From the NCBI GenBank assembly GCA_023213395.1, contig CM041465.1, forward strand, positions 168,027,741 through 168,091,740: DNA of 64,000 nt, given 5' to 3'. The notes under the pieces were generated by a model. The model made no database searches. It saw nothing but the letters and a program-made list of their open reading frames with translations, and was not told the DNA's origin. Positions 57,600-64,000 of this stretch are shown one piece after another. Position numbers and translations under genes: made by a program. This DNA is from Cycas panzhihuaensis (taxonomy: Eukaryota > Cycadophyta). Each line of letters opens with the position of its first letter. The stretch's first letter is position 1.

Positions 57600-58950
57600 A
57601 AGCCTAGGAGATTTAGGTGAATGTTACTAATTTCTTCAATAAGTTATTGTGATTTGTTAGTCATGTGAACAACTCCTTGAATATTTGAGTTAAATGTTTG
57701 ATATAGACTATGATTACATGTCATATGCTAAGTTGCTCCTATGTCTATGATAATCCATCAATTGAAGCAACACTATTTAAAATTCCAATAGGGCTTAGTA
57801 TTAGTGAAGGGAACTCACAAGTGATATATCCACATCAAGCTTCAAAGTGTTTCTATGGTTGGTCAATGGCGTTTGATGCTGAAAATCCCTTAATTCTTTA
57901 AAAGTGTACTTGTACAAATCCTCCACCACTAAAGGATTCTTCATAATTTTCTTCAACATTGTGAGATCCATGTTTTGGTAGGAACTTGTCCAGCTTATAA
58001 GTTACAATTTTAGAATATTTTGTAAAGTGTCCTTTATAATTACACTAATCACATATAATAGTTTGATTACCAGTCCCTGAAGGGGTATTAGTTTGGCCTG
58101 ACTATCTTACTTTTTATTGAGGTGGCCCTTGGCCTTGAGACTATCAGGGTTATGATTGAGGGTTTGGTTGACCTTGTGGATAATTTTCCCATGTTTCTTC
58201 CTCTTCCTCTTACTCAGTTGTTTCCTTTACTATGAGAGAGACCTTTATTTTTGTGTAGTAAGTTGCTTCTTCCACCTCAAAGGCTACATCTAGAAGAGAG
58301 TCAGAGGTTACAAAGTTTGTATCATAGTTCTTATCAAATTCTATGAACTTCTCAGTAAGTGCTTTGAAGTTGAGTGTCTTCAATGTTCCACTAGATTGAA
58401 GACTTCCAAGCAAGTTTTTATAATCAGGGATATGTAGATCTAATTAGATCAAGAATTCCAAAGTAATGCATTAAGTCTTAAAATATTTATTAAGTTCTTA
58501 TTTTATTGGTCGAATGAGATTTATTATCTCATGAACACATCCCTTATATATTTTTAATTTGTTTATTTTTATAATAAGATAAACAAATTCTAAATGTGAC
58601 TTGGTATCAAAGTTCTTCTTGAGAACTTTAAGGACCTTCTAGGTTATATCATGTTGCTCTTCATTAATGAAGTTATGCAAGAAGTGATCAGTAACCAACA
58701 GAATTCTTTCACATATCTTTTCATCATATATCTCCCATTATAGTTTGACTGTGACATCTATAGGAGCTATTAGAGTAGTTCCATTAGAAGTAGGTATTGT
58801 AACTATTACAAGTATAATAGGTGTAAGCTACAAGTAGGCTCTCCAAAGGCCTTCATACTTTGTATTATTTTTTACTCCATTGTACCAAAAATCCCAATTT
58901 TCTTTGCCTTTCAATCTGTAGTTGATATTTTGCTTGAATTGAGATGACAT
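57600..58950 (-). pseudogene. CopC gag and protease
   Basis: gag: MSSQFKQNINYRLKGKENWD, FWYNGVKNNTKYEGLWRAYL (start at 58950; an in-frame ATG at 59061 is also possible but has a hydrophobic leader unlike copia gags). A middle segment stays open at 58210-58413. The zinc knuckle near 58035-58080 reads CD*CNYKGHFTKY, with Trp changed to stop and the last Cys to Tyr. The protease site near 57735-57765 is WIIDIGAT.HMTCNHSLY, Asp present and the following Ser replaced by Ile. Confidence 0.8.
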
Positions 58951-60869
58951 GGGGATAATAAAGAAGTAGAAGAGATGATATAAGTATGTGCCACTAACAC
59001 ATGTGACTAGTATAGCTAACATAGTAGTGATACATAAATGAATGCTATAATGAGAAGGCAAACGCTGATTAAGTATTTTTTAATAACTATAAAGAATGAG
59101 TATAAACAATAATGCAAGAATGAGGCCTAATGTATAGTTGGCAAAGAGTGGTGATGTGTCATGCCACTAACCTCTAGCTTATATCCAAATGTATGTGAGG
59201 TTTTGATGCCTAAGGCTTCTAGTATATAATTAGGGCCTTCACCCATGATACCTGCACCTACATTTGGTGATGAAATCTAAGTCACAATGGAGCCTGCGTA
59301 CTCCCAGTCCTCATCTAATTCATTAGTGAGCAACTATATACCTCCTCCAAAGAGTTAAATAGTATGTGTATATCTCACAGCTATGCCAGATATTAGACTG
59401 GCTTGATTTTAATCTTGCATTAAGTTTTTAGTTATTATGGCTGGTTATTAGGATAATCCCTAAAGGAAGCCTATTGGTATGGCTAACCTATCACTCCACT
59501 AATATTCTAGTTAAGACCATACCTAGTATAAAATGCACACCTCCCTTAAGGCCTAGACTTCGACCAACCATGGTCTATTTCAACCAAGCAAAGTGTATGT
59601 ATAAGTCAAGAACTGGAAGTGTAAATCAAATGCAATAGGTTCATTTTAAGGAATATGAAAATAGATTTGCATTTATATTGTTGAAATAAATTGATACTAT
59701 GTTGATACTTGCTTTTATGCTTTTCTTTATCAATGTCTATGTACATGAATAAATATATAAAGATGGTAAGTATAAACACCAAATTTTGCTACAATCTAGG
59801 TGTTTTACTATTACAATAAGCCTTTTTGCTTTTGCTATTTGAAAAACCCCTTCTTTTTTTGTTGAGAAAAGGGAAAAAAACAAAAAACTTAAAAATTTTC
59901 TTCTAAACTTAAATTTTGACTAAGAGAGAAAGTACTAGGAAAAGCAAGAGGATTTCAAATCTTTTATCAAAAACTTCTATATGGCCATGCAACCATATGA
60001 AACAACCAAAACGTTTCAGCTCAAAACTTCACTCTTCTAGATGATAGATCTCATTATAGTGAGTCAAAAAGTCTTTTAGCAAAACTTTTGAAAATGAGTA
60101 GAAATAGCATGAAACTTTCCAAAACTCCTATGAGACTTTCCTTAGCATAAATCTAAAATTTAAAGAAATCTTTCTCTTTGGTATATCAAATCTAATAAAA
60201 CTTGATTTGTTGGGTACCTTAAGGCTAGATCTACTAAAGCCCTTAAGAAATTTTGACATGCATTAAAAATTTTAAGAAAATTTCTCAAGAAAACAACTAG
60301 ATTAGGGCTAATTACACTTCTACTTTTTAAGGATGATCAAGGAAAAATTTGGAGATGGTGCAAAAGAGAAAAGTATTTATCTTTCTTGGACATCCCTCCT
60401 TGCAAATTTTTAGCTAAAATAGATAACTTTTAATTTTTACCTCTCGTAGGGATAAACAACCTTTTGTCAAATGGCTTAGGCTTATTTCTACCACCTACAA
60501 GTAGTTGGAAATTTGTCCTACAACTTTACAACATAGATTTTATAACTTACAAGTGATTTATAATAAAAAATCAATAGAATCTCTCTTAGTAATATTTAAA
60601 ATTTGCTACAAAGATTGATAAAAAGCTAATATTTTTTGGGAGCCTAAAGCTAGGAAACCTTCTTATGGCTAACAACTTTAATACTTAATGCACTTGAAAA
60701 TACATATAAGATATTAAAGTATGTTTTAAATGAAATAAACACTTTGCATAATAAAAATGCTCTCAAAATTTTGAAAATAAGGTGTGCACTCTCAATATTT
60801 CACATTGCAGGTGAATGAGAAGCAAAATGACTCCATGCAAGTAGAATAGAGTGAATAGATACCCTTCTA
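58951..60869 (-). other. CopC leader
   Basis: About 1.9 kb between primer site and gag without a recognisable gene; A-rich on the plus strand, so U-rich in the transcript, as in CopA and CopB. A stretch near 59260-59340 shares short words with the conserved block of CopA/CopB (GATGAGGAC, a TTCA.CACCAAAT-like word), but spacing differs and I do not claim homology. Confidence 0.5.
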
Positions 60870-60881
60870 ACTTTGATACCA
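60870..60881 (-). other. CopC primer binding site, initiator tRNA-Met type
   Basis: ACTTTGATACCA on the plus strand (TGGTATCAAAGT on the minus), two bases from the LTR; one G-to-A change from TGGTATCAGAG. Confidence 0.82.
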
Positions 60882-60883
60882 TA

Positions 60884-61197
60884 TGAAAGAAGGATGGGTC
60901 TAGGGACTAAATCACTCACATATATACAATATAAATGGAGAATGAAAAAAAAATATGAAACAAGTTATGAGAGGAAAGCTTAGAGTTGAGAATGAATAAT
61001 GACTCCCTCCTTGATATTTCACCTTTTATTATTGAGGATGAGCATTAGGGTTAGGATTTTCCCACCAAATGACATGGACCTAAAATTATATCTAAATTTA
61101 TGTAAAGAATATTTCACTAAAATACTAATGCTAATAATATATCCTAAGGTCACTTAATTAATCTATATAAATGACCTTGATATATTAACCTTTTTCA
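60884..61197 (-). repeat. CopC 5' LTR (314 bp)
   Basis: On the plus strand TGAAAGAAGGATGGGTC to AACCTTTTTCA, followed by CATAT. Aligns with 53656-53967. Confidence 0.9.
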
Positions 61198-62260
61198 CAT
61201 ATGTCACTGCAAGGAGGGACAAAGTTTGGATTGGGCTACCTTAATAGTGGCTAACATCATAGCTTAATTAGATCAGGTTCAGGTAGTGGGTTATGGTGGA
61301 TTCTCCTATTATTCCCTACTCTAATGTTGGTTCTTCAATTAGTTCAAGGGAGTAGGACTAGTAGTAGGTCCTCAACTAATATTGGCTAATGGGCCCCTTA
61401 TTTATTGATGCCTTTCCTATTTTAGGAGCATTAAAGATCCATAGCAGGTTAGGAGATTAATAGCTACTATATCCTTAGATTTAATAACACTAGATAATTA
61501 TGTATACCATCCATACCATACTATCCATTGGGATAGTGATGAGTAGAGACAGTGACGAGGAGGGAGAGGGAGCTACAACAGAGCTAGGAGACGAGGCTAA
61601 TGAGGGAGATGTAGCTACTAAATTATAGGGTGATGAGGCTATATCTAGTATTAGCAAGGCAACCATAGCCATTGAGGGAGTGGAGGTACTAGGAGTTAAT
61701 AAGAAGTCTACATTAGGGGTACCAATTATCCTAGGAGGTATCTTCCTTCCTTTTCAACTATGGCTTTTGCTTACATCTATTTATTGAGTAGTTTTTTATT
61801 TTTATATTATTTTCATGCCAATATCCTTACTAACAAATGGATTTATTTGGTTAGTAGCAGAGAGGATTATAGTAGAGTTGGTTCATAAGGTGGTGGCCAA
61901 GTTGTTCCCTCAGGTATATGTGGAGCAGTAGCCTTCAATAGTGGATAATAGTGAGCCATAGTCAGTACATCCACACACTATCATATTTTCTCCCCTTCTC
62001 AGAGTTAGGGTAATATAGGTTATAAAAGATTAGAAGGGGCAGATGGAATGGGTTCATCTATAAATAGATAGGGACTAGCTATAGGCCTCGATGAGGGATC
62101 TTAAGGGCTAGAGAGGAGAGGGAGCATCTCTGGCAATGGTAGCACCTCTATAGATGGCTTTGGGGGTCAAGGTGAGGATTACAATTTGGAAGCACACCTA
62201 TAGGGGTTACTAGGTCTTACTTATCCTATTAGCTATGGGATCTAATGAATGAGAGAAAGG
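61198..62260 (+). pseudogene. PMD-like ORF remnant, second copy, 3' part
   Basis: Continuation of 52540-53655 after CopC. Frames give LIVANIIA.LDQVQVVGYGGFSYYSLL-like residues, GPQLILANGPLIY, ISLDLITLDNYVYHPYHTIH and WDSDE, then an acidic Glu/Ala/Thr-rich region and ATIAIEGVEVLGVNKK. Each of these has a counterpart in the minus-strand copy (GPQLIAPKGTLIY, ISLDLLTLNDYMGHLY, AIEGEEAHGVAIEGEGVV). Past 61790 the counterpart ends; a possible helical tail (PQVYVEQ, MEWVHL, SMRDLKG) runs on to about 62260. Confidence 0.5.
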
Positions 62261-63516
62261 AAAGTGGCTAAGATACCCTTAAAGGACATCTACACATCAG
62301 AACGTGGGTTTGAGGAACTGTAACAGAGTATAAGTCACCTCTCTTCCAAGGGAACCTCCTTGATGTGAGATAAAGGGAATGATAGAGGCATCCTCATGTT
62401 GCCAAGTTTCCAAGGTAGGGCTTTCCTACCCTTAGGGTGAAAGAGGGTGAAAAGGATCTCCTTTTAAAGAGACAATAAAAGAGTGATGGTTCCTTATGGA
62501 AAGGAACCCTAAAATTAAGAAAGAAGGAGTGATGATTATTGCAGATGAGAGTCTATAGTAGGTGACTTTAGTACTTAAGGATCATCCTTAATAATCTAAG
62601 GTTTGTGATGTTAAGTGTATAGAGTGAGGAGATGTTGCAATCATTTGGCTACAACTAGGTTTCGAACTTCCACTTAGGTTGCAATGAGAAGGGAGGTCAG
62701 TTGGTGTTGGATTGTTTGTTGTAAGGTGAGGTTATTTCCAATTAATAATTATGATAGTGTTTGGTTATTACAATGTTTATGCTACAAATAAAAGATGATG
62801 ACAAATTAAACTAACTACTCTCCATTGCTCTGAATTCCTTTTCTCTCAAAATATTATTTAATGGGATGAAAGAAGGGAGAGAGAATGCAATGACCATTTA
62901 TATGCAACTAGTTCCCTTTTTTGATGTAACTAATAAGAGAGATCTAATAATATTTCCTATCAGTGCAAGGAGGAATCAAGGGCATTTTACTTTTATCTTT
63001 TTAATATGCAATATGCAAGGTCAATGAGGAAGAGGGAATATACAACACTTTGCTCCTAATGCAAGAGAAGAGGAGAAAGGGGTGTTCAACTTGTGTTGTG
63101 CTCTCCTTTTCATGTAATATCTAAATGTGCAAAAGAAATAGAGTAGAATACTCTTCTACTTTTTTGTTTGTTTCTATTCAAGAGTACAAAGAGGGAAAAG
63201 AGTAAAGAGGAGAAGGGTTGAATAGAGTGCACCTAGATGCGTGATGGTTAATGGGGCAACACAACTCTCTCTATGTACATTCTTCGTCAACAACTTCACT
63301 TCCCTTGCTGCCATAATGTCGTTGATAGAGTTTTGGCGGGGGCTTCCTTACCTTTACCAAGCTTGAATCGATGAAACAAAAGGAAAATAATGAAAAGGAA
63401 AATGTAACATACCAAAACAATAAACGATGTCACCTTTTGATGAAAGTTACTAGGTTTGTACACATATCTTCCTCCACCTAAGTCACATAACAAATAATTC
63501 TTATGAACAACAAATA

Positions 63517-63573
<57 letters not shown>

Positions 63574-64000
63574 ATATGTATATACACACTAACTTGCTAA
63601 TGAAAGATGTTTCAGATGCTTGTCTAGTTGTGTAATAACAAAGCAAGATTACGAATAGTATTCTGTTTCCTATTATGACATACAATACATAATAAATAAA
63701 AGAAGCGAAGGGTAAAATGAGGTGGGAGTGTTGCCTCTGAATGGCGAGCTCCATTATAATCTGGGTTTCTCCCCAAATGGCAAATAGGATCTCATAACTA
63801 GATGGTAGTTTCTTAAGAGTAAAAAGCTATGAAATAGGGTGACAGATCACCAAGTAAAGAAGCTACAAGTTTTGCATCCAAATATTGCACTAGTTAAAGT
63901 GTGAAGAGAAAAGATATTAACTAGCATTAAGGAGGGAATTGACCCTAGTAGAAGGGGGATTTTAGAGTCAAAAATCAAGCCCAGTGTCCTTCTTATGATC
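62261..64000. other. unassigned right edge with TA microsatellite
   Basis: No domain recognised. (TA)n fills 63520-63565 and explains the Tyr-Ile run of the minus-strand open frame there. The rest is A/G-rich DNA with short, unsupported frames. Confidence 0.4.

Larger units (their letters stand above)
53656..61197 (-). mobile_element. CopC: minus-strand Ty1/copia element, complete ends
   Basis: LTRs of 312 bp (53656-53967) and 314 bp (60884-61197) flank a decayed copia interior on the minus strand. Primer site at 60870-60881 and polypurine tract next to the left LTR (ATTCCTCCTTAAT on the plus strand). Target duplication CATAC (53651-53655) and CATAT (61198-61202). The PMD-like copy at 46855-48460 reads straight across the corresponding site, which confirms the insertion. 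Gene order leftward: leader, gag, protease, integrase, RT, RNase H, 3' spacer, LTR. Confidence 0.9.

Noticed and set aside
59250-59345. Possible third copy of the conserved pre-gag block in CopC
   Set aside because: Only two short words (such as GATGAGGAC) agree and their spacing is wrong. Not enough to claim homology by eye.
63518-63754. Minus-strand frame with Tyr-Ile run
   Set aside because: Translation of a TA microsatellite.
1-64000. CRISPR array, operon-like organisation or bacterial genes
   Set aside because: No short regularly spaced direct repeats with unique spacers, and all recognised proteins are plant LTR retrotransposon domains.

Overview
This window is plant nuclear DNA made almost entirely of LTR retrotransposons at several stages of decay. 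It is AT-rich, largely CpG-poor, and holds Ty1/copia and Ty3/gypsy elements with initiator-Met primer sites, nested inside one another. I find no convincing host gene, tRNA or rRNA. This fits an intergenic stretch of a seed plant with a large genome; I cannot name the species. Most stop codons inside old coding regions look like C-to-T (or G-to-A) changes of CAA, CAG, CGA or TGG codons, as expected from long-term cytosine methylation.

Layout. 1-785: the 3' end and LTR of a copia element. 4401-12684: a copia element of the same family (CopA), with a 3.5 kb leader, a fairly well preserved reverse transcriptase and a 3' LTR cut off at 12684. 14166-14985: the 3' end of another copia family (CopD). 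16685-22682: a complete-ended but defective copia element (CopB) with 386-bp LTRs and most of RT/RNase H deleted. About 24700-44986: a plus-strand Ty3/gypsy Tat-type element (TatA), split between RNase H and integrase by a minus-strand gypsy element (GypOut, 30438-43728). GypOut's left LTR is itself split by a younger relative (GypIn, 30987-37940). 46855-48460: a minus-strand ORF remnant resembling a plant mobile domain (PMD) protein. It has a diverged, oppositely oriented second copy at 52540-62260, and that copy is interrupted by a minus-strand copia element (CopC, 53656-61197). A fragment of a Tat-type second RNase H lies on the minus strand at 51530-51895.

The most interesting signals are non-coding or antisense. 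A ~430-nt block just upstream of gag is shared by two different copia families (7686-8107 and 18128-18568). A three-copy repeat in the 3' untranslated spacer is shared by CopD and CopC. The two PMD-like ORFs form an inverted pair and are conserved with each other better than the surrounding DNA. The GypIn LTRs carry a 20-21-bp minisatellite. The CopA leader contains a CpG-rich, pyrimidine-rich block unlike anything else here.

Order of events inferred from nesting: TatA, then GypOut into TatA, then GypIn into the GypOut LTR (confirmed by the intact GypOut right LTR as an empty site); and CopC into the second PMD-like ORF (the first copy serves as empty site). All alignments were made by eye, so boundaries not fixed by TG...CA ends, primer sites or target duplications are approximate.
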